A DNA stretch of 64,000 bases. Source: Zeimonas sediminis (GTDB lineage Bacteria; Pseudomonadota; Gammaproteobacteria; Burkholderiales; Burkholderiaceae_E). The stretch is from NCBI RefSeq assembly GCF_023721795.1, contig NZ_JAMQYE010000001.1, forward strand, positions 124,001-188,000, in the 5' to 3' direction. The notes under the pieces were generated by a model. The model worked only from the letters and a program-made list of their open reading frames with translations. It was not told where the DNA came from and searched no databases. This document shows positions 20,006 to 28,757 of this stretch, piece by piece. Numbering within the stretch: position 1 is the stretch's first letter; every line of letters starts with the position of its first letter. The translations under genes and the position numbers were made by a program.

Positions 20006-20412
20006 TCCACGGCATCGGGACCGACATCGTCCTGGTCGAGCGCATCCAGGACCTGCTCGCGCGCTACGGCGACCGCTTCGCGCGGCGCGTGCTCGGTCCC
20101 GACGAGCTGGCCGAGTTCGTGCGCCGGCGCGGCCGCGGCGACCACGGCCCGGCCTACGCCGCGCGCTACCTGGCCAAGCGCTTCGCCGCCAAGGAGGCCT
20201 ACGGCAAGGCGCTCGGGCTGGGCCTGCGCGCGCCGATGACGCTGCTCTCGCTGCAGGTGCTCAACAATCCGCGCGGGCAGCCGGTCGCGCATCCCCGAAA
20301 GGCGCTGGCCGACTACGTGCGCGAACGCGGGCTGGTCGCCCATGTGTCGCTGTCCGACGAGGTCGACAGCGCCGTGGCCTTCGTCATCATCGAACGCAAG
20401 CAGGAGCCTTGA
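20002..20412 (+). CDS. acpS: Holo-ACP synthase
   Basis: 136 residues from ATG 20002. It transfers 4'-phosphopantetheine from CoA to apo-ACP, activating the product of acpP upstream. The magnesium ligands are Asp8 (GIGTDIV) and Glu65 (RFAAKEAYGKA). It overlaps pdxJ by 4 bases and nagZ by 4 bases. Confidence 0.95.
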   Translation: MIHGIGTDIVLVERIQDLLARYGDRFARRVLGPDELAEFVRRRGRGDHGPAYAARYLAKRFAAKEAYGKALGLGLRAPMTLLSLQVLNNPRGQPVAHPRKALADYVRERGLVAHVSLSDEVDSAVAFVIIERKQEP

Positions 20413-21377
20413 ACGTGCCGAAGACTGCAACGAATCTGCCGCGCGGCCCGGTGGTCGTCGACGTCGAGGGCACCTCGCTCACCGATGCCGAGCGCGCGCG
20501 CCTGCTGCACCCGCTGGTCGGCGGCGTCATCATCTTCGCCCGCAACTTCGAGTCGCGCAGCCAGCTGAAGAAGCTGTGCCGCGAGATCCGCAGGCTGCGC
20601 AAGCCGCGGCTGCTGATCTGCGTCGACCACGAGGGCGGACGGGTGCAGCGCTTCCTGAAGGGCTTCACGAAGATCCCGCCGATGCGCGAGCTCGGCCGCC
20701 AGTGGGACGAGGACGTGCTGGGCGCCTGCCGTCGCGCCACCGAGATCGGCCGCACGATCGGCGAGGAGCTGCGCGAGGTCGGCATCGACCTTAGCTTCAC
20801 GCCGGTGCTCGACCTCGACTGGGGCCCGTCGAGCGTGATCGGCGACCGCGCCTTCCACCGGGACGCGCGGGTGGTGGCGATGCTGGCGCGCTGCCTGAAC
20901 CACGGGCTGCTGCTCGGCGGCATGGGCAACTGCGGCAAGCACTTCCCCGGCCACGGCTTCGCGCACGGCGACTCGCACTTCGAGCTGCCGATCGACGAAC
21001 GCGAGCTCGAGGCCATCCTGGCCGACGACGCCGCGCCCTACCACTGGCTCGGCGACACGCTGCTGTCGGTGATGCCGGCGCACGTGATCTACCCGAAGGT
21101 CGACGCGCAGCCGGCCGGCTTCTCGAAGCGCTGGCTGCAGGAGATCCTGCGCGGCCGCCTCGGCTTCCGCGGCCTCGTGTTCAGCGACGACCTCACGATG
21201 GAAGGCGCCTCGATGGCCGGCGACATCGAAGCGCGGGCGCGCGCGGCCTTCGACGCAGGCTGCGACATGGTCCTGGTCTGCAACCGCCCCGACCTGGCCG
21301 ACGAGCTGCTGGCGAAGCTCGACTGGAAGCGGCCGAAGGGCTTCGACAAGCGGCTCGGCGCGCTGTTCAGGGGCTGA
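20409..21377 (+). CDS. nagZ: Beta-N-acetylhexosaminidase (NagZ)
   Basis: 322-residue family 3 glycosidase that releases GlcNAc from recycled muropeptides. The motif KHFPGHG carries the catalytic histidine loop, [10 protein letters not shown] is conserved, and [11 protein letters not shown] carries the aspartate nucleophile. I use the TTG at 20409, which overlaps the acpS stop; the GTG at 20415 is an alternative. The stop shares one base with the uvrC start. Confidence 0.94.
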   Translation: MNVPKTATNLPRGPVVVDVEGTSLTDAERARLLHPLVGGVIIFARNFESRSQLKKLCREIRRLRKPRLLICVDHEGGRVQRFLKGFTKIPPMRELGRQWDEDVLGACRRATEIGRTIGEELREVGIDLSFTPVLDLDWGPSSVIGDRAFHRDARVVAMLARCLNHGLLLGGMGNCGKHFPGHGFAHGDSHFELPIDERELEAILADDAAPYHWLGDTLLSVMPAHVIYPKVDAQPAGFSKRWLQEILRGRLGFRGLVFSDDLTMEGASMAGDIEARARAAFDAGCDMVLVCNRPDLADELLAKLDWKRPKGFDKRLGALFRG

Positions 21378-23356
21378 TGCCGATGGCAGGCAAGCCGGAC
21401 AGTCCGGCGCCGCCCGCATTCGACCTGCGGCAGTTCCTGTCGCAGCTGCCGAACCTGCCGGGCGTGTACCGGATGATCGGCGCCGGAGACGCGCTGCTCT
21501 ACGTCGGCAAGGCCCGCGACCTGAAGAAGCGGGTCGCCTCGTACTTCAACAAGGGGCCGCATTCGCCGCGCATCGCGCTGATGATCGGGAAGATCGAGCG
21601 CGTCGAGATCACGGTCACCGGGTCCGAGGCCGAGGCGCTGCTGCTCGAGAACAACCTGATCAAGACCGGGGCGCCGCGCTACAACATCCTGTTCCGCGAC
21701 GACAAGTCCTACCCCTACCTGAAGATCTCGGGTCACGAGTTCCCGCGCATCGCCTACTACCGCGGCGCGGTCGACCGGCGCAGCCGCTTCTTCGGGCCGT
21801 TCCCGAGCGCCTGGGCGGTCAGGGAGAGCATCCAGGTGCTGCAGAAGGTCTTCCGGCTGCGCACCTGCGAGGACAGCGTGTTCGCCAATCGCTCGCGGCC
21901 CTGCCTGCTGTACCAGATCGGCCGGTGCAGCGGTCCGTGCGTCGGCGCGGTCTCGAAGGATGACTACGCGGCCGACGTGTCGGCGGCGCTGCGTTTCCTG
22001 GGCGGCGGCCACCGCGAGGTGCTCGCCGAGATCGAGGCCAGGATGCTGGAGGCGGCCGCGGCGCTGCGCTTCGAGGAGGCGGCCGCGCTGCGCGACCGGA
22101 TGAGCGCGCTCGGCAAGGTGATGCACCAGCAGGCGATGGAAACCGGCGGCGACACCGATGCCGACGTGATCGCCGCGGTGACCCGGGGCGGCCGGCTGTG
22201 CGTGAACCTCGCGATGGTGCGCGGCGGGCGGCATCTCGGGGACAAGGCCTACTTTCCCGCCGGCGCCGTCGCCGGGAACGTGGCCGGCCCGGATGCGGGC
22301 GCGGACGCCGCACCGGATGCCTCGCCGGAGATCCGCCCGGACGCCGGACTGGAGATCCGACCGGAGTCAGCCTCCGACGAGTTGCTCGCCGAGGCGATCG
22401 AGGCCTTCGTCGTGCAGCACTACGACGAGGCCTTCGTGCCGCCGGTGCTGATCGTGGCGGGGCCGAAGCCCGATCCGGCGCTGCTCGACTTCCTGCAGCA
22501 GCGCGCGGGTCGGCAGGTCGCGTGGATCCGGCAACCGCAGGGGCATCGCCGCAAGTGGCTGGAACTGGCGATCCAGAACGCCGAGCTCGCGATGGCCCGC
22601 TCGCTGGCCGAGGAGGGTTCGCAGAAGGCGCGCACCAGGGCGCTCGCGCAACTGCTCGGGCTCGACGACGGCGGCGACCTGGGCGCCTTGCGGATCGAGT
22701 GCTTCGACATCAGCCACACGATGGGCGAGGCGACGCAGGCCTCGTGCGTCGTCTACCAGGATCACGCGATGCGGCCGGCCGAGTACCGGCGCTTCAACAT
22801 CGAGGGCATCGAGCCCGGCGACGACTACGCGGCGATGCGCCAGGCGCTCGCCCGCCGCTACGCTTCGCTGGCCGGCGACGGCGAGCCGGCCTCGCGCGGC
22901 AAGGCCGCCCGCCTGCCCGACATCGTGCTGATCGACGGCGGCAAGGGCCAGGTCGAGGTCGCGCGGCAGGTCTTCGAGGAACTGGGCCTGGACGTCGGCG
23001 TGCTGGTCGGCGTGGCCAAGGGCGAGGGCAGGCGGGTCGGGCTGGAGACCCTGGTCTTCGCGGACGGGCGCGCGCCGATCGTGCCGGGCCGCGAGTCGGC
23101 CGCGCTTCTGCTGGTGGCCCAGGTCCGGGACGAGGCGCACCGCTTCGCGATCACCGGGATGCGCGCGCGCCGCGCCAAGGCGAGGCAGGCGTCCCGGCTC
23201 GACGAGATCGATGGTGTCGGACCGAAACGCCGGCAGCGCCTGCTGGCGCGCTTCGGCGGCCTGCGTGGCATCATGGCGGCTAGCGTCGACGACCTGGCCT
23301 CGGTCGATGGGGTTTCGCGGTCGCTGGCCGAGGAGATCTATCGCCGGCTCCACTGA
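21377..23356 (+). CDS. uvrC: Excinuclease ABC subunit C
   Basis: 659 residues. The GIY-YIG nuclease domain ([18 protein letters not shown]) is at about 28-100, a UVR segment ([13 protein letters not shown]) near 230, the RNase H-like C-terminal nuclease ([17 protein letters not shown]) around 440-600, and two helix-hairpin-helix motifs at the end. It incises damaged DNA with UvrAB. An unusual Ala/Gly/Asp/Pro-rich segment with short repeats is inserted at about residues 296-333 (see findings). Confidence 0.97.
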   Translation: MPMAGKPDSPAPPAFDLRQFLSQLPNLPGVYRMIGAGDALLYVGKARDLKKRVASYFNKGPHSPRIALMIGKIERVEITVTGSEAEALLLENNLIKTGAPRYNILFRDDKSYPYLKISGHEFPRIAYYRGAVDRRSRFFGPFPSAWAVRESIQVLQKVFRLRTCEDSVFANRSRPCLLYQIGRCSGPCVGAVSKDDYAADVSAALRFLGGGHREVLAEIEARMLEAAAALRFEEAAALRDRMSALGKVMHQQAMETGGDTDADVIAAVTRGGRLCVNLAMVRGGRHLGDKAYFPAGAVAGNVAGPDAGADAAPDASPEIRPDAGLEIRPESASDELLAEAIEAFVVQHYDEAFVPPVLIVAGPKPDPALLDFLQQRAGRQVAWIRQPQGHRRKWLELAIQNAELAMARSLAEEGSQKARTRALAQLLGLDDGGDLGALRIECFDISHTMGEATQASCVVYQDHAMRPAEYRRFNIEGIEPGDDYAAMRQALARRYASLAGDGEPASRGKAARLPDIVLIDGGKGQVEVARQVFEELGLDVGVLVGVAKGEGRRVGLETLVFADGRAPIVPGRESAALLLVAQVRDEAHRFAITGMRARRAKARQASRLDEIDGVGPKRRQRLLARFGGLRGIMAASVDDLASVDGVSRSLAEEIYRRLH

Positions 23357-23433
23357 GTGCGATCGCCGCTCCCGCCGGGGAAACCGGCATCGCGCAAGGG
23401 GCCGTCAGGGCTGGCCGGACGAACCTCCAGACC

Positions 23434-24030
23434 ATGCATTCGAACCTTCCGACACTGCTGACCTGGGCCCGCGTGGTGGCCATCCCGCTGCTGGTCGCGG
23501 TGTTCTTCCTGCCGCTGCCGCACGCAGTGCAGAACCTGATCGCCACGGTCCTGTTCACCGGCGCGGCAATCACCGACTGGCTCGACGGCTGGCTCGCCCG
23601 GCGCTGGGGCCAGACCTCGGCCTTCGGCGCCTTCCTCGATCCGGTGGCCGACAAGCTGATCGTCTGCGTGGCGCTGGTCATGCTGGTCGACCTGGGCCGG
23701 GTCGACGCGATCGTCGCCGCGATCATCGTCGGGCGCGAGCTCACGATCTCGGCGCTGCGCGAGTGGATGGCCCAGATGGGCGCGCGCGCCAGCGTGGCGG
23801 TGCATTCGATCGGCAAGCTGAAGACCGTCGCGCAACTGGTGGCGATTCCGCTGCTGCTGTTCGACGGCAGGCTGTTCGGCGTGCTGCACACCCGGCCGAT
23901 CGGCACTTGGCTGGTCTGGATCGCCGCGGTGCTCACGGTGTGGTCGATGCTGTACTACCTCCGGCAGGCCTGGCCCGTGCTGCGCGACGGCGCGAATCAC
24001 GCGCGGGGCAGGGCGAGCCGGGAGCCCTGA
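23434..24030 (+). CDS. pgsA: CDP-diacylglycerol-glycerol-3-phosphate 3-phosphatidyltransferase
   Basis: 198-residue integral membrane CDP-alcohol phosphatidyltransferase making phosphatidylglycerol phosphate. The family motif DGWLARRWGQTSAFGAFLD fits D-G-x2-A-R-x8-G-x3-D, followed by DPVADK. Multiple hydrophobic helices are evident. It lies after uvrC and before the tRNA-Gly/tRNA-Cys pair, as in many betaproteobacteria. Confidence 0.95.
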   Translation: MHSNLPTLLTWARVVAIPLLVAVFFLPLPHAVQNLIATVLFTGAAITDWLDGWLARRWGQTSAFGAFLDPVADKLIVCVALVMLVDLGRVDAIVAAIIVGRELTISALREWMAQMGARASVAVHSIGKLKTVAQLVAIPLLLFDGRLFGVLHTRPIGTWLVWIAAVLTVWSMLYYLRQAWPVLRDGANHARGRASREP

Positions 24031-24143
24031 GCACGGCCGGGGCATTCTGCCCGATCCTGTCGCGCTTGATGCGGGTCAACACCCGACGTCCCGCGCGCGC
24101 CGAAAGTATCGGCATGCGAATTCTTCGGATTGGAGGGCAGGTC

Positions 24144-24767
24144 ATGCCGAACACGATTCTGCGGCGCATCGCGCGCGCCCTTGCGGCGGGCCTGCTCGTC
24201 GTCGGCGCGCTTGCCGGCTGCGGCTCGAACGACAGCAGTTCCTTCACGGAACTCAGCGCCGACGAAGTCGACAGCCTCTACTACATGCGCGAGGAGGAGA
24301 AGCTCGCGCGCGACGTCTACCTGGCGCTCTACGAAGTCTGGAAGGACCAGATCTTCTCGAACGTCGCCGCCAGCGAGCAGACCCACACCGATGCGGTCAA
24401 GGACCTGCTGTACAAGTACGGGCTGATCGACCTGGCCGCCAACAATCCCCCTGGGGTCTTCGTCGATCCGAAGTTCCAGCAGATCTACGACAGCTACGTG
24501 GCGCTGGGCAAGCAAAGCCGGCAGAACGCGCTGGTCGTCGGGGTCACGATCGAGGAACTCGACATCAAGGACATCGCCCACTGGCTCACGCTGGTCGACA
24601 GCGACGACATCCGCAAGGTCTACGAGAGCCTGGTCTGCGGCTCGCGCAACCACCTGCGCAGCTACTACGCGGAGCTGCTCGCGTCGGGCGGCTCCTACGT
24701 GCCGCAGTTCATCACCCAGCCGGAGTTCGACGCGATCGTGGGTTCGCCGATGGAGACCTGCGGCTGA
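24144..24767 (+). CDS. DUF2202 lipoprotein
   Basis: 207 residues. The start at 24144 is preceded by GGAGG (24132-24136). A lipoprotein signal ends at LAGC with the lipidated Cys26. The mature part is a ferritin-like helical domain; YYMREEEKLARDVYLALYEVW is the DUF2202 signature, with Glu and His residues at possible metal positions (EEEKLARD, HTDAV, CGSRNHLRSY). Function is unknown; such proteins are proposed to bind metal. It lies between pgsA and the tRNA genes, unlike the usual pgsA-tRNA adjacency. Confidence 0.8.
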   Translation: MPNTILRRIARALAAGLLVVGALAGCGSNDSSSFTELSADEVDSLYYMREEEKLARDVYLALYEVWKDQIFSNVAASEQTHTDAVKDLLYKYGLIDLAANNPPGVFVDPKFQQIYDSYVALGKQSRQNALVVGVTIEELDIKDIAHWLTLVDSDDIRKVYESLVCGSRNHLRSYYAELLASGGSYVPQFITQPEFDAIVGSPMETCG

Positions 24768-24802
24768 ACGCAGGGCCCGAGCCGCCAGGGGAGGGGGTCG
24801 AT

Positions 24803-24830
24803 TTGACAGGCGTTTTTCGTCGGCTATAAT
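24803..24830 (+). promoter_or_regulatory. Consensus sigma-70 promoter for tRNA-Gly
   Basis: TTGACA (24803-24808), a 16-bp spacer and TATAAT (24825-24830) are perfect consensus hexamers, ending 16 bases before the tRNA. This is the strongest canonical promoter in the window. Confidence 0.9.
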
Positions 24831-24846
24831 CGCGTTCTCGGTTGAT

Positions 24847-24922
24847 GCGGGAGTAGCTCAGTTGGTAGAGCGCAACCTTGCCAAGGTTGAGGTCGCGAGT
24901 TCGAGACTCGTCTCCCGCTCCA
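24847..24922 (+). tRNA. tRNA-Gly (GCC anticodon)
   Basis: 76 nt with encoded CCA. Acceptor strands GCGGGAG and CTCCCGC pair fully; the D-loop AGCTCAGTTGGTAGAGC, an anticodon loop TTGCCAA (anticodon GCC) closed by CAACC/GGTTG, and the T-loop GTTCGAGAC are all present. It is transcribed from the consensus promoter just upstream and followed by an intrinsic terminator. Confidence 0.97.
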
Positions 24923-24930
24923 GTTTCCAA

Positions 24931-24955
24931 AGGGAAGCTAGCTAGCTTCCCTTTT
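24931..24955 (+). terminator. Intrinsic terminator after tRNA-Gly
   Basis: AGGGAAGC (24931-24938) pairs with GCTTCCCT (24945-24952) around the loop TAGCTA, followed by T residues. The stem can extend through the loop as a near-perfect palindrome. It separates tRNA-Gly from tRNA-Cys, so tRNA-Cys may rely on readthrough or its own weak promoter. Confidence 0.8.
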
Positions 24956-24995
24956 TCATTCCGGGTCCGTCCGGTTCGCGGCGGCCCGCGCCCCA

Positions 24996-25069
24996 GGCGG
25001 GGTGGCAGAGTGGTCATGCAGCGGCCTGCAAAGCCGTCTACGCCGGTTCGATTCCGACCTCCGCCTCCA
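24996..25069 (+). tRNA. tRNA-Cys (GCA anticodon)
   Basis: 74 nt with encoded CCA. The acceptor GGCGGGG pairs with CTCCGCC (one G-T pair). The anticodon loop CTGCAAA gives GCA, and the T-loop is GGTTCGATTCC. It is the only tRNA-Cys in the window and lies 73 bases after tRNA-Gly. Confidence 0.96.
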
Positions 25070-25222
25070 TCACCTCTTCATCGCTCCCGGCGCCGCTTCA
25101 CCGCGAGGCGCGCTCCATGCTCACGGCCGCCACCTTTCCCGCCCCGCAGGGCAGGGTCGCGCCTGCCGGCGGGCGGGCCGGTGTATCTTCGGGCACTGGT
25201 GCAGGCGCGAACGGAGCGTGAG

Positions 25223-25579
25223 ATGGGCTGGTTCTCGAAGAAGGAAGACGACGGCTTCTTCCTCGCCACGGTGGTTCCCGAGGGCGGCGCCGCGCGCGTC
25301 GAGAAGTTCCTCGGCGTGGTCAACGGCGAGGCGATCATCGGCGCCAACATCTTCCGCGACATGTTCTCGTCGATCCGCGACGTCGTCGGCGGTCGCGCCG
25401 GCGGCTACGAGCGCGCGCTGTCGGGCGCCCGCGACGCGGCGCTCGACGACATGATCGCGGCCGCGCGCGAGCTCGGCGCCGACGGCGTGGTCGGCATCGA
25501 CTTCGACTACGAGGTGCTCGGCGAGAACAACGGAATGATGATGGTCTCGGTCAGCGGCACCGCGGTGAAGATGGGCTGA
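25223..25579 (+). CDS. YbjQ/UPF0145 (DUF74) family protein
   Basis: 118 residues from ATG 25223, with GGAG upstream. The segment [29 protein letters not shown] and the following [25 protein letters not shown] are typical of the YbjQ family, whose members form pentameric rings. A heavy-metal-binding role has been suggested for the family but is not demonstrated by this sequence. No operon partner is evident. Confidence 0.85.
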   Translation: MGWFSKKEDDGFFLATVVPEGGAARVEKFLGVVNGEAIIGANIFRDMFSSIRDVVGGRAGGYERALSGARDAALDDMIAAARELGADGVVGIDFDYEVLGENNGMMMVSVSGTAVKMG

Positions 25580-25631
25580 GCGCGCCCGTGCGCGGGTGGG
25601 GTGAGCGGGCCTGTTCCTTCGCGGGCGCGAC

Positions 25632-26675
25632 TCAGAAGCGGTGCGTCGTGAAGACCGCGGTGCCGGGCACCTGCACGAATTCGAGCACGCCGTCCGTGAT
25701 TCGCTGGGCCCGGCTGCCGGGCCGGTCGCGGAAAACGGTGGCGTCCAGGACCTTCGAGAGGTTCAGCGAGATGCCCACGTAGAGGCGGCGGCTGCGCTCT
25801 CCGGGCAGGCCGCCCACGTCGTCGAAGCCGCGGGCGTTGTAGCCGATCGCGAGCTCCAGGTAGCGCCATGGGGCCTTGCGCTGCAGGCCCGGCATTCCGC
25901 TGCCCTTGAGCGCGAGCACCCAGGTCTGTCCGCCGTAGTCGCCGAAGGGGTCCCAGGCCTGTCGCGATCCACCGTCGTTCGAAGGCAGGTAGTGGATCCT
26001 GAAGTCGACGAGCGCATCGAAGGCCGGATACTTCTCGGTCAGGTAGCCGATGCCGGCGCCGGCCAGGTTCATCAGCGCGTCTTCCCTGCTGAAGGCCCAG
26101 TCCTTCGCGTAGCCGTCGATCAGCTCGACCGCGGTGAAGGTTCCGAGCGTGGTCGCGAACGCAAGGCGACGCGCGTGCTCCGGATCGTGGCCGATGCCCT
26201 CGAAGGTCCAGGTCAGCAGCCGGGTGCCGGTGTAGTTGGAGAAGGCGTGGCCGAGCTTGTCCGCGCCGCCGTAGCGGGTGTCGCTGCCGAACCAGCCTTC
26301 GTATTGCGTCTTGAAGCCGCCCGAGAAGCCGTCGCCCCACCACTTGTTGCCGCCGTAGACCATCACCGCGGCCGCCGCGCCGGCCACGACGAGCCGGGTG
26401 TTTCGCCGTTGCCGAGGGTCGAGGGGCGCGGCGGCGTCGCCGGTAGGGCGCTCGGCCGACGCTGTGTCGGCGAGCGCCGGGAGGCGCGTGCCCGGGTCGG
26501 GCGCCAGCCGGTCGGACGGGGGGCTCGAAGCCTGGGCGGCGGCCCCGCCGGCCGGCAGGCAGAGCGCGATCGCGAGCGCGGCCGCCCGGCCTGCCGCCGC
26601 CGCGCCCGACGAACGTGCGCGGGGTGCCGGGAAGCCCGAGAGGCGTGCTCGGCGGAGCGGCCGGGAAGCCCTCAA
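25632..26675 (-). CDS. DUF2279 envelope protein
   Basis: Up to 347 residues. An Ala-rich N-terminal signal region (AAALAIALCLPAGGAAAQA) precedes a second hydrophobic segment and the DUF2279-type core GGADKLGHAFSNYTGTRLL and AVELIDGYAKDWAFSREDALMN. The last 100 residues look beta-rich and may form an outer-membrane-like module ending in F (TTHRF). The only open start is TTG at 26675, so the N-terminus is uncertain. It starts 16 bases after the phasin gene on the same strand. Function unknown. Confidence 0.65.
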   Translation of the reverse strand: MRASRPLRRARLSGFPAPRARSSGAAAAGRAAALAIALCLPAGGAAAQASSPPSDRLAPDPGTRLPALADTASAERPTGDAAAPLDPRQRRNTRLVVAGAAAAVMVYGGNKWWGDGFSGGFKTQYEGWFGSDTRYGGADKLGHAFSNYTGTRLLTWTFEGIGHDPEHARRLAFATTLGTFTAVELIDGYAKDWAFSREDALMNLAGAGIGYLTEKYPAFDALVDFRIHYLPSNDGGSRQAWDPFGDYGGQTWVLALKGSGMPGLQRKAPWRYLELAIGYNARGFDDVGGLPGERSRRLYVGISLNLSKVLDATVFRDRPGSRAQRITDGVLEFVQVPGTAVFTTHRF

Positions 26676-26691
26676 GGCGGCTGCTCGCGCG

Positions 26692-27204
26692 TCAGCGCTT
26701 TCCGGCCTTCCCGCCGCCCGCCGCCTGCGCGAACTGCTGCGCTGCCGCCTGCATCTGCTCGTAGGCGGCCTTGGCGGCGTTCATGCTCTGCGCGATGAAG
26801 TCGTTCGCGTTCGGGGTGCCGGCGGGCACGCCCTTGGCCAGCGACTCCACGGCAGCGGCCAGCTGCGCGTTGCTCTCGGCGATCTGTTTCTGGACCATCG
26901 CGGCGAGCTCGCCGCCGGTCTCGCTCGAGATCGCGTAGACCGCCTTCGCGTAGGCCGAGAACTGCTCGGGCGAGAGCTTCGCCATGCTGGTGACCAGGTC
27001 GGCGAGCGTCTTCGCGTCGCGCGCCGACAGCAGGGCCTCGATCTGCTCGGTGGACTGCTCCAGGGCCGACCGCGCGGTCTGCATGTTCAGCGCGGCGAGC
27101 TTCTGGAAGCCTTCGAGGGTCTTGGCGGCGGCGGCGCTGGAGGCCTCGAGCGCCTCTCGCTGCATCTTCTTCAGGTCTTCGGTCCCGGGAGTCTTGCTGG
27201 CCAT
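26692..27204 (-). CDS. phaP: Phasin family protein
   Basis: 170 residues from ATG 27204, with GGAGA upstream. The amphipathic helical core (LEGFQKLAALNMQTARSALEQSTEQIEALL) and the Ala/Lys/Gln-rich C-terminus ending AGKR are typical of polyhydroxyalkanoate-granule phasins (phasin_2). It coats storage granules and limits their coalescence. It suggests PHA storage from the acetyl-CoA that aromatic breakdown yields; no PHA synthase is in the window. The 180 bases upstream to the ferritin-like gene hold no other gene. Confidence 0.85.
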   Translation of the reverse strand: MASKTPGTEDLKKMQREALEASSAAAAKTLEGFQKLAALNMQTARSALEQSTEQIEALLSARDAKTLADLVTSMAKLSPEQFSAYAKAVYAISSETGGELAAMVQKQIAESNAQLAAAVESLAKGVPAGTPNANDFIAQSMNAAKAAYEQMQAAAQQFAQAAGGGKAGKR

Positions 27205-27384
27205 CTCGGTCTCCTCGTGTGCACCGCGGCGCTGCGCGGAGGGTTGCGGCAAGGGCGCACGGGGCATCGCCGGATGCTCCGGGCACGGCTGCGGGCATCG
27301 TGGACGCGCGATGGCGGCGCGTCAAGCGCAACCCCTGGCGTTGGGTCGAGCGCCGTTCCGCCGCCGCGGGCCCGGCCGAACCGT

Positions 27385-27906
27385 TCAGTCGGTGTAGCGG
27401 GGCGGGTCGGGATCGTCGTCCCAGTCCTGCTCGGGCCTGGGCACCTTCTGCATCCACTCTTCGATCAGCGTGACGTGCCCGAGTTCCTCGTCGCGCAGCT
27501 CGAGCGCGGCGGCGCGCACTGCCGGGTCGCCCGCCGTCTCGGCGATCGCGGCGAAGAAGCGGACGGCGCGCTGCTCGCCGGCCAGCGCCAGCGCCAGCGC
27601 ATGCCAGGGACGCATCAGGTAGTGAACGTCGTCGACCGCGACGGTCTCGGGCGCCTCGAAGCCCTCCCAGTCGATCGGCTGCGGCGCAGGCGGCTCGGCC
27701 CAGCCCATCTGGGCGAGGATCTGGCTCGCGTGCCGCGACTCGATCACGGCCATCCGGCGGAACAGGTCGGCGACCTCGCGATTGTTGTGCGTCTGCATCG
27801 CGTCGGCCAGGTCGGCGTAGCGCTGGCCGGCCTCGACTTCCATCGTGTAGGCCTGCCGCATCAGCGCGTCGAGCGAGGCGGGCGCAAGGGTGGAGGCGGG
27901 CTTCAT
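27385..27906 (-). CDS. Ferritin-like/rubrerythrin-type protein coupled to korB
   Basis: 173 residues, all-helical. Diiron-type Glu/His positions recur: MEVEAGQRYADL, VIESRHASQI, ALAGEQRAVRFF and RDEELGHVTLIEEW. The C-terminal rubredoxin domain of full rubrerythrins is absent. Its ATG overlaps the korB stop (ATGA), so it is translationally coupled to the oxygen-sensitive KorAB enzyme. A peroxide- or oxygen-protective role is a plausible inference. Confidence 0.75.
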   Translation of the reverse strand: MKPASTLAPASLDALMRQAYTMEVEAGQRYADLADAMQTHNNREVADLFRRMAVIESRHASQILAQMGWAEPPAPQPIDWEGFEAPETVAVDDVHYLMRPWHALALALAGEQRAVRFFAAIAETAGDPAVRAAALELRDEELGHVTLIEEWMQKVPRPEQDWDDDPDPPRYTD

Positions 27907-28757
27907 GGCGCGAACTCCGCTTCGATGTCGGCGATGCTCGCCGAGGCGGCACGCGCGGGCCCGGGAAAGGCCGGCCGGTCTCCCGCGTAGAGCACGCCGA
28001 GGTTGAAGCCGTCGTCGGTCATGATCCGCCGGGCGGCGCGCGCCGGGTCGTCGGTGGCTTCGACCGGCGCGCCGTGCACGCGCTCCTTCCAGCCGCGCTG
28101 CTCCGGCCGGAAGGTCACGCAGGGGCTCAGGATCTCGACGAAGGAGAAGCCGGGATGCCGGATCGCGCGGGCGAGGATGTCCGCCGTGCCGTTCGGGTCC
28201 CCCGAGAAGGCCCGTGCCACGAAGTTCGCGCCCGAGGCCAGCGCGATGACCAGCGGGTGGAAGCTGCGAAGGCCGGTGCCACCGGGGGCGAGCTTGGAGT
28301 CCCAGTCGGGCTCGGTGGTCGGCGAGGGCTGGCCCTTGGTCATCCCGTACACGTGGTTGTCCATGACGATGTAGGTCAGGTCGACGTTGCGGCGGCAGGC
28401 GTGCAGGAAGTGGTTGCCGCCTATCGAGTAGCCGTCGCCGTCGCCGCTGGCGACCAGCACGGTCAGGTCGGGGCGGGCGACCTTGAGCCCGGTCGCGGCG
28501 GCGAGCGAGCGGCCGTGCACGCCGTGGAAGCCGTAGCAGGCGGTGTAGGCGGGTATGCGCGACGAGCAGCCGATGCCCGACACGACCGCAACCTTCTCCG
28601 GCCGGAGTTGCAGCGCGGCGAGCGCCTTGGTGATCGACGACAGCACCGTGTAGTCGCCGCAGCCGGGGCACCAGATCGGCTTGTAGTTCGACTTGTAGTC
28701 CTGAGCGGTCAGCGGCGCACAGGGCGGCGCGGCCTCTCCGAGGGCGAGCTGGTTCAT
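27903..28757 (-). CDS. korB: 2-oxoacid:ferredoxin oxidoreductase beta subunit (KorB)
   Basis: 284 residues. It is the thiamine-diphosphate and [4Fe-4S] subunit: WCPGCGDY (Cys30, Cys33) and GIGCSSR (Cys64) are cluster ligands, and GDGDGYSIGGNHF (from about 105) with MDNHVYGMTKGQ is the ThDP-Mg motif. In Thauera, KorAB regenerates reduced ferredoxin for benzoyl-CoA reductase from 2-oxoglutarate. I start at 28757, where a GGAG precedes ATGA overlapping the korA stop. The 3' end overlaps the ferritin-like gene. Confidence 0.9.
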   Translation of the reverse strand: MNQLALGEAAPPCAPLTAQDYKSNYKPIWCPGCGDYTVLSSITKALAALQLRPEKVAVVSGIGCSSRIPAYTACYGFHGVHGRSLAAATGLKVARPDLTVLVASGDGDGYSIGGNHFLHACRRNVDLTYIVMDNHVYGMTKGQPSPTTEPDWDSKLAPGGTGLRSFHPLVIALASGANFVARAFSGDPNGTADILARAIRHPGFSFVEILSPCVTFRPEQRGWKERVHGAPVEATDDPARAARRIMTDDGFNLGVLYAGDRPAFPGPARAASASIADIEAEFAP

